NCBI GenBank assembly: GCA_050250665.1
Contig: JBFWOF010000025.1
Coordinates: 25,371-89,370 of the forward strand
Direction: 5' to 3'
From: JADKFD01 sp050250665
GTDB lineage: Bacteria > Pseudomonadota > Gammaproteobacteria > Xanthomonadales > SZUA-5
Length of the DNA: 64,000 bases
Position 1 is the stretch's first letter. Each line of letters starts with the position of its first letter. The translations under genes were made by a program, and so were the position numbers. Below are positions 1-7,673 of the stretch, piece after piece. Below the pieces are notes generated by a model. That model searched no databases. It was not told the DNA's origin and was given only the letters and a program-made list of their open reading frames with translations.

Positions 1-546
1 GGCGGCGAGCGTCCAGACCTTGCCCCAGTAGAACAGGCCCAGGGGCCACAGCACGCGGCTGGTGACGGCCTCCTTGCCATCCAGATATTCGGCGGCGATG
101 CGGCGGCGTTCCTTCATGCCGCGGCGCGCCACCGACAGCGCTCGACGCGTGCGCGGATCATGGCTGAAAGCCAGCACTTCCATGCCCGCAGCCTTGAGCT
201 CCGGCCGCAGGCGTTGCGGCAGCACCGCATCGATCTTGCTCAACACCCGATCGGCGGCGGCGCGCAGATCCTCATCGGCATAGGCCGACACCCAGGCCGC
301 GCCGAGGGCCAGCGCCTCGAGTTCGTCGCGCTCGAACATCAACGGCGGCACCTGATAGCCGGCACGCAGTGAGTAACCGATACCAGCCGCACCCTCGACC
401 GGGGTGCCCTGCGCCGCCAGATCGGCGACATCGCGATAGACCGTGCGCTCGGACACGCCCAGGCGTTCGCCCAGCTGCCTGGCGGTACGCACCCGGCCGC
501 GACCGAGTTCGAGCAGCAGTTGAAACAGGCGATCGCCGCGGCGCAT
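1..546 (-). CDS. YafY-type HTH/WYL transcriptional regulator (3' part outside window)
   Basis: The visible 182 N-terminal residues begin with a winged helix-turn-helix of the HTH_11 type (about residues 5-55, with the core SERTVYRDV), followed by a linker and the start of the WYL effector domain, which ends at the window edge near a PLGLFYWGKVW segment. Such proteins bind DNA through the HTH and usually sense a small ligand or nucleic acid through WYL. The ATG overlaps the stop of the upstream Cdd1-like gene (TGATG), so the two are probably co-transcribed and coupled. The C-terminal end lies beyond base 1. Confidence 0.85.
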   Translation of the reverse strand, partial: MRRGDRLFQLLLELGRGRVRTARQLGERLGVSERTVYRDVADLAAQGTPVEGAAGIGYSLRAGYQVPPLMFERDELEALALGAAWVSAYADEDLRAAADRVLSKIDAVLPQRLRPELKAAGMEVLAFSHDPRTRRALSVARRGMKERRRIAAEYLDGKEAVTSRVLWPLGLFYWGKVWTLAA

Positions 547-890
547 CAGCGCAGCCCGCCGGCGCTGTCATCGGCACTGCGCGCATTGCCGTACAGCGCC
601 TTGCGCTCGGCCGTGTAGTGCCACCAGGGTTGCAGCGGGTCGCCGCTGGCCTGGCGGGTCAGGCCGATCAGCACATCGAGCACACACGGATCCTGGCGGC
701 TGCCGCTGCGGTGCTCCAGTTCCCGAAACAGCTGCAAAGGATCGCGGCCGTGCAGATCGCGCGGATGGACAAGCCCGAGCAGACGCAGATCGCCGGCGGT
801 CGCCGGACCGACATTGGGCAACTGTTCGAAGCGGGTGGCCTCGGCAAATTCGGACACCTTGCCGCTGGTCTGACGCGCCCTGGCTTTCAT
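546..890 (-). CDS. Cdd1-family helix-hairpin-helix protein
   Basis: A 114-residue protein matching the 'pathogenicity locus' Cdd1 family as remembered: an HhH-like segment (LPNVGPATAGDLRLLG, about residues 24-39), then GRDPLQLFRELE, DPCVLDVL and a PWWHYTAERKAL tail. HhH motifs commonly bind DNA non-specifically, but the biochemical role of this family is not established. It directly precedes and overlaps a WYL regulator. No enzyme motif was seen. Confidence 0.8.
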   Translation of the reverse strand: MKARARQTSGKVSEFAEATRFEQLPNVGPATAGDLRLLGLVHPRDLHGRDPLQLFRELEHRSGSRQDPCVLDVLIGLTRQASGDPLQPWWHYTAERKALYGNARSADDSAGGLR

Positions 891-998
891 GACCGCTACT
901 CCTTTCCGACCCCCTGCAGCTTACTGCCATTCTGCTGCCATCCACGAGTGCCCTTGCCCACGGACCCTGACAGAACACTGGCAGCAGGGCTGGTAGCT

Positions 999-1026
999 GG
1001 TTGTTGGTTGTCGGTTGTCGGTTGTT
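999..1026. repeat. Heptamer array, GGTTGTY x4
   Basis: Four perfect 7-bp units (GGTTGTT or GGTTGTC) lie in the gap between the Cdd1-like gene and transaldolase. The same unit recurs at 5543-5572, 26366-26391, 31199-31222 and 43203-43268. Confidence 0.9.
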
Positions 1027-1125
1027 GCGACCGCGACGGGAAGCAGAGTGCTGCAAGCGGTGCGTGAGGGAGTCTGGATCGCCTGTGGCGGTGCGCTTGT
1101 TCGCGTAACGATTTGGGGCGAGCGG

Positions 1126-1206
1126 AAGGGGGCAGGGGCCCAAGCTCGCTGCATGGTCGGAGTGTGCGGCGAGGTGGGTCCCCTGCCCCTTGCCCCCTGC
1201 CCCTTT
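1126..1206. repeat. Small element with GGGGCAN heptamer ends (copy 1)
   Basis: G-rich heptamers at the left and C-rich heptamers at the right enclose a core containing CCCAAGCTCGCTGCA. The same core occurs in opposite orientation at 19079-19178. The rest of the 891-1323 gap holds no convincing gene. Confidence 0.7.
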
Positions 1207-1255
1207 GTGAGGCAGTAACATCCGCGGCTTACGACACCTCTGGTGAGCGCACCCT

Positions 1256-1287
1256 CTGCACGCGCAGGTGTGAGAAATGCGGGCTAG
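1256..1287. repeat. Solo 32-bp copy of the end of the 46.3-46.6 kb element
   Basis: All 32 bases are identical to 46557-46588, the right end of a MITE-like element. Here it stands alone 36 bp upstream of the transaldolase ATG. It ends in CGGGCTAG, so the downstream junction could supply a -10-like hexamer (TAGGAT). Confidence 0.8.
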
Positions 1288-1323
1288 GATTGCGGGCTTG
1301 TTCTGCTGCCTGACCCGAATCCC

Positions 1324-2280
1324 ATGAATCAACTCGATCAACTCAAGGCCTGCACCGTGGTGGTGGCCGATACCGGCAATTTCAAACAGCTGGCGCAGTT
1401 CGCGCCGCGGGATGCGACGACCAATCCGTCGCTGATCCTGAAAGCCGTGTTGCAGCCCGAATACGCCCCGCTGCTGGCGGAAACCGTCGCCGCGCATTCG
1501 GGTCTGGCCCACGAGCACATCGTCGATCAGGTGCTGGTGCGCTTCGGGCTGGAGATTCTCAAGGTGGTGCCGGGCCGGGTCAGTACCGAAGTCGATGCGC
1601 GCCTGTCCTTCGATACGCTGGCCACCATCGCCCGCGCTCGACGCCTGATCGCCCTCTACCAGCAGGCCGGCATTGCCCGCGAGCGCGTGCTGATCAAGAT
1701 TGCCGCCACCTGGGAAGGCATCCAGGCGGCCCAGGTGCTGGAGCGCGAGGGCATCCATTGCAATCTCACCCTGCTGTTTGCCTACTGCCAGGCGGTGGCC
1801 TGCGGCGCCGCCGGCGTGCGCCTGATCTCGCCCTTCGTCGGGCGCATTTACGACTGGTACAAGAAGGCCGCGGGAGCTGCCTGGGATGAAGTCGCTCACG
1901 CCGGCCCCAACGATCCGGGCGTGCGCTCGGTGGCGCAGATCTGGACCTATCTCAAACGCTTCGGCATCGCCACCGAAGTCATGGGTGCCAGCTTCCGCAA
2001 TATCGGCCAGATCCAGGCGCTCGCCGGTTGCGATCTGCTGACCATCAGCCCGGAACTGCTGGCCGAGTTGCAGGCCCTGTCGGCGCCCTTGCCCCGGGCA
2101 CTGGATGCAGACATCGCGGCGGCTGCCGATCTCGAAGAAGTGCATTTCGATGAAGCCAGTTTCCGCTATGCGCTGAACGCCGATGCCATGGCCACCGAGA
2201 AGCTGGCCGAGGGCATCCGCGCTTTTGCCGCCGATGCCGGCAAGCTTGACCGGATGATCGAGGCCCTGCTGGCGAAATAG
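1324..2280 (+). CDS. tal: Transaldolase
   Basis: A 318-residue protein of the TalB class, the usual length for type 1 transaldolases. It transfers a dihydroxyacetone unit between sugar phosphates in the non-oxidative pentose phosphate pathway. Visible hallmarks are VVADTG near the start, DATTNPSLIL (about residues 30-39), VPGRVSTEVDARLS, the Schiff-base lysine in RVLIKIAATW (Lys125), CNLTLLF, SPFVGRIYDWYK and MGASFRN. It stands alone, and no clear Shine-Dalgarno sequence precedes the ATG. Confidence 0.97.
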   Translation: MNQLDQLKACTVVVADTGNFKQLAQFAPRDATTNPSLILKAVLQPEYAPLLAETVAAHSGLAHEHIVDQVLVRFGLEILKVVPGRVSTEVDARLSFDTLATIARARRLIALYQQAGIARERVLIKIAATWEGIQAAQVLEREGIHCNLTLLFAYCQAVACGAAGVRLISPFVGRIYDWYKKAAGAAWDEVAHAGPNDPGVRSVAQIWTYLKRFGIATEVMGASFRNIGQIQALAGCDLLTISPELLAELQALSAPLPRALDADIAAAADLEEVHFDEASFRYALNADAMATEKLAEGIRAFAADAGKLDRMIEALLAK

Positions 2281-2381
2281 GCCGGCATCCGGGAAGGTCG
2301 GATCGGGCCGCGCGGACAGCGTCGATGCGAGTTACATGTTTGGTCCCGCCATTGCTCAGGGGCCATGAACCCCAAGCTGGC

Positions 2382-2459
2382 CTGTAGGAGCGACCTCGCG
2401 TCGCGACCGGCCAATCACACGTCCGCAGCAGCGCTCGCGCCGCAAGGGCGCTCCTACAG
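2382..2459. repeat. Inverted pair of GTAGGAGCG-type REP hairpins
   Basis: The left copy is GTAGGAGCGACCTCGCGTCGC. The right copy is its inverted relative, with a different stem ending in GCGCTCCTAC. Related single copies lie at 6683, 7039, 45597 and 49664. Another dispersed hairpin (GGCGCCGCGCTGCGGCGCC) and a segment reading GATCAAAAGCGGCCGCGCAG follow at 2470-2545. The 2281-2553 gap holds no gene. Confidence 0.75.
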
Positions 2460-2553
2460 ATGGACAAAGCCGGCGCCGCGCTGCGGCGCCGCTCGAACCC
2501 AGGATCAAAAGCGGCCGCGCAGGCGCGCGTCCCTCCTCAAAGATACTTCCAAG

Positions 2554-3111
2554 CTACCCGCGCCAATTGGCGTGGCTCTCCCAGAAAGCCACGCTGCGAC
2601 GGTAGGCGGCGCGATCCAGCGGCACGCCTGAGCCGCCTTCTTCCACGCCGAGCGCGTTGCGCATCATCGTGATCGGGGCCATCGGAATTTCTTCGGGCTC
2701 GGCGCCGTAGAGGCAGCCGACCACGCCCCACTCGGTATCGATGCGAGTGCCCTCTTTGGCCAGCTGTTCGCGGTCGTAGAGGATCACGATCAGATACTCC
2801 GCCACCGGGGGTTCCAGGCCCTCGAACCAGCGCACCAGCACCGGCAATTCCTCCGAAGTGCGGGCCTCGTAGGCGCTGCGCAACAGGTGGCGGTTGTGCT
2901 CGGTGATCGGCACCGCAAAGCAGCGTGTGGAAGTCCAGTTGCGATAGACATGGAGCTGGCAGAACGGCGCGTAGCCGGGCAGCACCTTGACCGGCTGCAG
3001 TTCGTTGAGTTTCTGTTCGAACTCCTCGGCTGTGCAGTCCTGAATGGTGTTGCGGCGTGGCTCGCGCGGAAACAACCGGGTGCGGGCGAAGGCGGTCAGG
3101 GTGATCGACAT
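2554..3111 (-). CDS. DUF3228 family protein
   Basis: A 185-residue cytosolic protein with the features I associate with DUF3228: LPGYAPFCQLHVYRNW, PITEHNRHLLRSAYEAR, a DREQLAKEG segment, GVVGCLYGAEP and the terminal EEGGSGVPLDRAAYRRSVAFW. The family has no established biochemical function, and no signal peptide or membrane segment is present. It stands alone. The start ATG at 3111 is the first one giving the full family N-terminus. Confidence 0.75.
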   Translation of the reverse strand: MSITLTAFARTRLFPREPRRNTIQDCTAEEFEQKLNELQPVKVLPGYAPFCQLHVYRNWTSTRCFAVPITEHNRHLLRSAYEARTSEELPVLVRWFEGLEPPVAEYLIVILYDREQLAKEGTRIDTEWGVVGCLYGAEPEEIPMAPITMMRNALGVEEGGSGVPLDRAAYRRSVAFWESHANWRG

Positions 3112-3199
3112 CGGTCACATCAAGGGTAGCGGGTCAGCCTTCATTCTGCGACAGAACGGCGGGCCACAGGTGACCTGCCCGCGGAGGCCAACACCCGCT

Positions 3200-4120
3200 T
3201 CAGCGCGGTGGCAGCAGAAACTGCATCGGCACCTGCAACCGCGCCGACCAGGAATTCTCGCTGTGGTCGGTGCCGGGGTAATACAGGGTCAGCCAGTTGC
3301 TGCGGTCGTAGCCATGTCTGCGCATCAGGGCATCGGCGCGCTGCTGCAGCGGCGGGTACCAGGCGTCCAGGGTCTGATCGCCGTAATCGAAATAGATCCG
3401 GTGCCTTGCCGGCGTCGGCAGCTGCGCGTCGAAATAGTCGAAGAAGGCCTGCTGCACTTCGGCATCGTTTCCCACCAGCGTGCCGACCCAGTGCGTGGAC
3501 AGACAGGCTGCGGCGCCGAAGATCTCGGGGTATTCGGAGATCGCATACAGCGAGATCAGGCCACCCATGCTCGAACCCATCACCACGGTGCTGGCGGCTG
3601 AGCCATCGACGGCATAGCGGGCATCGATGCGCGGCTTCAGTTCGCTGACCAGAAAGCGCAGATAGTCATCCGAGTCCACCGGCCGCCCGAACAGCAGCTC
3701 GTTGCCGCGATCGATGCGGTAGAGCTCGGCCTGCTTGGCGGCGCTCAGGCGCTCGAAGGCCCTCTCGGGATACAGCTCCGAGTGACGCATGCTCGGGATG
3801 TTCCAGACCCCGACGATGATGAAGGGCCGGGTCTTGCCGCCGCGGATCAGCTCCGCGGCCACCTCGTCTGCACGCCACTCCTGGCCGTTCCAGGTGTGGG
3901 CCGGATCGAACAGCATCTGGCCATCGTGCATGTACAGCACCGCGTAGGGCGCCGCTGCGGGATAGCCATCGGGCAGCCAGACATCCACCGGGCGCGAGGG
4001 AATCAGCTCCGATTCGATCGGATCGAGACGCTCGATGCTGCCACTGCTGACCTGTGGCAGCGGCTGCGCCGAGGCCGCAGTCCAGACCATGCAGCAAACC
4101 AGCAGCCAGAATCCTTTCAT
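3200..4120 (-). CDS. Secreted alpha/beta-hydrolase, putative esterase (PF00756-like)
   Basis: A 306-residue exported hydrolase. The chosen ATG at 4120 starts a clean signal peptide (KGFWLLVCCMVWTAASAQP) and has a G-rich ribosome site upstream; an ATG ten codons earlier would spoil the signal. The fold is that of enterochelin-esterase-like or feruloyl-esterase-like enzymes: YMHDGQMLFD, the nucleophile elbow GSSMGG (Ser184), and a likely catalytic His286 in GTDHSENSW. Substrate cannot be read from sequence; an ester of a sugar or siderophore is typical for the family. Confidence 0.85.
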   Translation of the reverse strand: MKGFWLLVCCMVWTAASAQPLPQVSSGSIERLDPIESELIPSRPVDVWLPDGYPAAAPYAVLYMHDGQMLFDPAHTWNGQEWRADEVAAELIRGGKTRPFIIVGVWNIPSMRHSELYPERAFERLSAAKQAELYRIDRGNELLFGRPVDSDDYLRFLVSELKPRIDARYAVDGSAASTVVMGSSMGGLISLYAISEYPEIFGAAACLSTHWVGTLVGNDAEVQQAFFDYFDAQLPTPARHRIYFDYGDQTLDAWYPPLQQRADALMRRHGYDRSNWLTLYYPGTDHSENSWSARLQVPMQFLLPPR

Positions 4121-4163
4121 GAGTGTGCCCCCGCGTGATGCCGTGAACATTGTACGAGGACCG

Positions 4164-4292
4164 GTAATCCTGGCGGTGCGCTTATTCGCGCATCAAACCG
4201 TGGAAGTAGGTCACGTTGACCCGAAGGGTCTACGTGACAGCGGCGTCAGTCACGTAGACCGCTTCGCGGCCAAGATGGCACCTACATTAAAA
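4164..4292. repeat. Dispersed repeats in the esterase/DUF6445 gap
   Basis: A segment containing GCGCTTATTCGCGCATCAAA is shared with 49420-49450. It is followed by GTAGGTCACGT hairpins whose arms are GTAGGTCACGT and ACGTGAC; relatives lie at 9661-9790 and 54422-54465. No gene was seen in the gap 4121-4496. Confidence 0.65.
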
Positions 4293-4496
4293 TCAGAGAC
4301 TTGCGGCATTTTTGGTGAGCGCGGCTTCAGCCGCGACGCCCTGCTCGCTTGCCCCCGTGCTGCCGCAGCACCGCGGGTTACGCAGTCCGCGCCGCGGACA
4401 AGTGCCCTGTGACAACTCGTGCCCCTATCGCCAGCACCGGCGCTGCCACAGAATCAGAGTCCGCCCGCCTGGCCTCAACCCACTCGGCACCCAGCC

Positions 4497-5204
4497 ATGT
4501 TCAACCCCGATCCCCACATCCGCGAGCTGCCGATCATTCCCGGCCACAGCTGTTATGTGATTGACCAGGTGCTGAGTGATCCGCAAGCCTGGGTCGAGCG
4601 CGCCTGCCAGCATCGTGAGGCTTTCGAAATGACCGGCCACAACGCCTATCCGGGCGTGGAACTGCGCATGCCGGATCTGATCTCCGAGCGTCTGGGCGAA
4701 TTCTTCGCCCAGCACATCCGCAGCCGCCTCGGTGCCCGCCGCACCGAGCGCGTGCACAGCCGGCTGGCGCTGGTGACACTGCCGCCCGAGCAACTGCAGC
4801 CGCGCCAGTGGATCTGTCATCGAGATCGCATGGGCCTGGGCGAAAGCTATCGTATCGGCGCCTCGGTGCTGTACCTGTTCAAGGAACCGGCGCTAGGCGG
4901 CACCAACTTCTTCGTGCCGCGCCGACCGCCAGCCGAGATCGATCTGCTGGTGCACGAATCGGGCACACTCAACGCCGATCAATTTGCCCGGAAATACGGG
5001 GTGGCGCGCGGCTATCTGACCCAATCAAATGACTGGTTCGAGAAGGTACTCAGCGTGCCGCCGGCGTGGAACCGCATGATCTTCTACGACGGCAGCCTGT
5101 TTCATTGCAGCGACATTCCGGCACCCGAACTGCTGAGCGCCGATCCGGCGCAGGGTCGTTTGACCTTGAACGGATTCTTCACCTGTACGCGGCGGGCCGG
5201 GTAG
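4497..5204 (+). CDS. DUF6445 family protein, 2OG-oxygenase-like
   Basis: A 235-residue protein resembling DUF6445, a group with a double-stranded beta-helix fold related to 2-oxoglutarate/Fe(II) oxygenases. Visible features are the N-terminal YVIDQVLSDPQAWVERA, an HRD pair (WICHRDRM) in the metal-site region, GTNFFVPRR, and SLFHCSDI followed by RLTLNGFF, which could supply the second His and the 2OG-binding Arg. The ATG at 4497 is preferred over an upstream in-frame start, because the extra 26 residues are proline-rich and fall outside the fold. Metal binding and substrate are inference. Confidence 0.65.
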   Translation: MFNPDPHIRELPIIPGHSCYVIDQVLSDPQAWVERACQHREAFEMTGHNAYPGVELRMPDLISERLGEFFAQHIRSRLGARRTERVHSRLALVTLPPEQLQPRQWICHRDRMGLGESYRIGASVLYLFKEPALGGTNFFVPRRPPAEIDLLVHESGTLNADQFARKYGVARGYLTQSNDWFEKVLSVPPAWNRMIFYDGSLFHCSDIPAPELLSADPAQGRLTLNGFFTCTRRAG

Positions 5205-5300
5205 CTACGAGGGCAAGAGGGCGCCGTAATCCCGATGCCTCGGGGTCATCAGGGCGGATCGGCCCGCCGCGTGTTGTTTGAGCCCACCCCGCAAGCCCTT

Positions 5301-5354
5301 GATGCGTCATTGCGAGCACCCGTATCGGTCCGACACGGCCCACGGGCCATGAAC
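5301..5354. repeat. GTCATTGCGAG / GGGCCATGAAC dispersed repeat
   Basis: This segment runs from GCGTCATTGCGAGC to a conserved GGGCCATGAACT end. Relatives lie at 21456-21522, 29889-29940, 46054-46104 and 61778-61830. It belongs to the gene-free stretch 5205-5657. Confidence 0.6.
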
Positions 5355-5365
5355 TCGCCTGCTGT

Positions 5366-5455
5366 GCGTAGCCTGGTGTGCCGCGCAGCGGCTCACCGGG
5401 GCTTGTGGCATCACCGCCCGGAGAGCGCTACGCGCACTTCGGGCTACAAAAGCCA
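5366..5455 (+). repeat. GTAGCC...GGGCTAC repeat, copy 1 of 3
   Basis: About 90 bp bounded by GCGTAGCC and GGGCTACAAAAGC, with internal CCGCGCAGCGGCTCA and CACCGCCCGGAGAGCGC. The other copies are 26197-26287 (same strand) and 62510-62597 (opposite strand). A GGTTGTT-type heptamer array (5543-5572) follows before the next gene. Confidence 0.75.
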
Positions 5456-5657
5456 GCTCTTGCCGGAATACAGGCGTGTTTCTCGATAGCTTCCCCCGGA
5501 TCAAGTCGGGGTCGCAATGACGCCGATCCAGGTGTGCTCTGACCGACAACCAACAACCAACAACCAACAACCCCGCCCGATTCAGCCCGCAGCCAGACTC
5601 GGCGTGGTCAGATCAGGGTCGCAAGCTGATTCCCGATCCCCATGAGGTGAGGAAGGT

Positions 5658-6650
5658 ATGCGCCAGATTCTGATTGCTGTCGTGTTGCTATGGTCCTTGC
5701 CCTCGGTCGGGGCCCAGGCATCGGTGGATCTGCATGCCACGCCGGAAGTGGCTGCCAGCGAGCTGCCGGACAGCCGGCCCATCGATACGCGTTTGAAGAT
5801 GCTCGAGGCGCTGCGCCGCAATGACAGCGCCGCCTATCTGGAGAGCATCGATCCGCGCGCATTGGAAGCCTTTCTCACCGAAGACCTCGGGACGACGCCG
5901 GCCGAGGTGGCCGAGAAGATCGCCGAAGGTCCGCAATCGGACAGCGAACAGGAGTTCGTCGACACCTGGGCCCTGCTGATCCAGCCCGATGGCATCGCCC
6001 GCACCAGCGCGCTGTGGTACCCGAGCTGGCAGGCCTATGTGCCACAGGCGCTGGCCAACGCCCAGATGGGGCTGGTCGCCCTCGGCGAACAAGTCGCCAG
6101 CAGCACCAGTCTGAGCCCACTGGAGCGCATGCAGCTGACCGAGTTGCAGTGGGCGCTGACCGGCTGGATGGCGCGTACCGATTTCGCCGATCGCAAGCAC
6201 TTCGAACAGGTGCTGACGCTGGCTCGCGACTGGCTGCTCTCCACCGGCGCCAGGCACCCGCTGGAGCTGACCCTGGCCGGACCGGAGAAGCGCCTGCGAC
6301 TGGCCGATCAGGCGCTGCGCTCGGCCAAGCAGGCGGTGGCCATCTACGGCCTGGATGCTGACCAGATCCTGGCGAGCGTGCGCATCAGCGAGCAGCCCAT
6401 CGATGCCAGGACCACGCTGGTGCGAACCTCCCTGAGCATCCTCGACGTGCCGATCAGCTTCGAGGAAAAGCTGGTCTGGGTGGAAGGCCAATGGCGCGAC
6501 GCCGATATCTACAGCCGCAGTCTGGATGACAGCGCCGACATCGATGCCGAGGCCGAGGCCTCGGTCGACGGCGCCCTGGGCCCGGATCCGGTCTTCGACG
6601 AAGCACTGCCGGCCGAGCGCATCGACAAGCCCGGCTGTCACGTCGATTGA
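5658..6650 (+). CDS. Secreted protein of unknown function
   Basis: 330 residues with a clear signal peptide (RQILIAVVLLWSLPSVGAQA) and a good ribosome site (GAGGTGAGGAAGG) before the ATG. The mature part is mostly alpha-helical in appearance and rich in Leu, Ala, Asp and Glu. It has no cysteine-rich or enzyme motif, apart from a single Cys in the last residues (KPGCHVD). The region around residues 40-90 resembles loosely conserved periplasmic proteins, but I do not recognise a family. It has no obvious operon partner and is flanked by repeat-filled gaps. Confidence 0.75.
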   Translation: MRQILIAVVLLWSLPSVGAQASVDLHATPEVAASELPDSRPIDTRLKMLEALRRNDSAAYLESIDPRALEAFLTEDLGTTPAEVAEKIAEGPQSDSEQEFVDTWALLIQPDGIARTSALWYPSWQAYVPQALANAQMGLVALGEQVASSTSLSPLERMQLTELQWALTGWMARTDFADRKHFEQVLTLARDWLLSTGARHPLELTLAGPEKRLRLADQALRSAKQAVAIYGLDADQILASVRISEQPIDARTTLVRTSLSILDVPISFEEKLVWVEGQWRDADIYSRSLDDSADIDAEAEASVDGALGPDPVFDEALPAERIDKPGCHVD

Positions 6651-6678
6651 GACCTCCGGCTGCGTTGCTGTCACGCGC

Positions 6679-6936
6679 CGTTGTAGGAGCGACCTTGTGT
6701 CGCGACCGCCAAAACCGGGACTTGCGGCCAACGGATGCCAGAAGCCGGACGCAGAGAACGCTGAGGAAAAGCTGAGAGGACGCAGAGAAAACCCGAGACC
6801 AGGGTCGATCAGCTCCTCTCCGTGTACTCCGCGCCTCTCCGCGTTCTCCGCGTTGAAGATCTTGCCCGCACGTAGCCGGGAGTCTGCGCCGCCGTCCAGG
6901 TGAGAGCGCACGAGCGCGCCGGCTTACCCGGGCTAC
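6679..6936. repeat. Direct repeat unit 1 (composite REP plus AG-rich inverted repeat)
   Basis: The unit starts with GTAGGAGCGACCTTGTGTCGC and runs through GACGCAGAGAACGCTGAGG and a complementary CCTCTCCGCGTTCTCCGCG block to TTACCCGGGCTAC. A second copy lies at 7035-7332. No coding capacity is apparent. Confidence 0.8.
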
Positions 6937-6950
6937 CTCGCTGGCTTCAG

Positions 6951-7018
6951 TAGGTCCAGACTTGTCTGGACGCTCTTGATCAGCAGCAGAAGAAGCGTCC
7001 AGACCAGTCTGGACCTAC
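6951..7018. repeat. REPIN-like pair, GTCCAGAC family
   Basis: Two copies of TAGGTCCAGACTTGTCTGG lie in inverted orientation about 20 bp apart, each itself a hairpin (GTCCAGAC/GTCTGGAC). Other pairs lie at 25285-25353, 26950-27014, 35531-35599 and 54237-54304. Confidence 0.85.
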
Positions 7019-7034
7019 CGCAGCTGCTGCTCGC

Positions 7035-7332
7035 CGTTGTAGGAGCGACCTTGTGTCGCGACCGCCAAAACCGGGACTTGCAGTCAACTGATGCCAGCAG
7101 CCGGACACAGAGAACGCTGAGGAAAAGCTGAGAGGACGCAGAGAAAACCCGAGACCAGGGTCGATCAGCTCCTCTCCGTGTACTCAGCGCCTCTCCGCGT
7201 TCTCCGCGCCTCTCTGCGTTCTCCGCGTTGAAGATCTTGCCCGCACGCGGCCCGGCGTTTGCGCTGCCGTCCAGGTGAGAGGGCACGAGCGCGCCGGATT
7301 CCCGGGTGCGCCTTCGGCTTACCCGGGCTACG
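7035..7332. repeat. Direct repeat unit 2
   Basis: Second copy of the unit at 6679-6936, with one extra TCTCTGCGTTCTCCGCG block and a slightly longer right end. Together with the intervening REPIN pair, these units fill most of the 1-kb gap before the GH13 gene. Confidence 0.8.
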
Positions 7333-7434
7333 TGGCGACCCAGCGTTGTATTCGATTGCATCGCCGTCAGCTGTGCCCCGATGGGGCGGCGGCTGTCCTA
7401 ACATCGGCCGACCGGCTGGGAGGCAGGATGCGTG

Positions 7435-7673
7435 ATCCTGGAATCCTCAGTTGACCGCTTTTCGGCACCCATAGCACGTCATTTCTTTTAGGGCTCTTGA
7501 GATGCTGCGCCGTCACCCATCAGGTGTGTTCGCTACGGGGCAGATTGCACGCTTTTGGGGGCGCATGGCTGCGTTGCAACTCGTCGGAATAGCTCGCTAT
7601 TCCTCCTCATTGCGCCTTGCCCTACACCCCCAAAACCGCACACTCTACCCCGTCCAACTGAGGATTCCAGGAT
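7435..7673 (-). mobile_element. MITE-like structured element, copy A
   Basis: It has perfect 19-bp inverted ends (ATCCTGGAATCCTCAGTTG at 7435-7453, complement at 7655-7673). Inside is a long hairpin: arms TTTTGGGGG/CCCCCAAAA at 7553/7627 and CGGGG/CCCCG at 7536/7648, with apical stem GGAATAGC/GCTATTCC at 7586-7603. The core 7567-7622 is related to that of 46392-46448. The right end overlaps the GH13 ATG and provides its leader. No open frame for a protein was seen. Confidence 0.7.
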
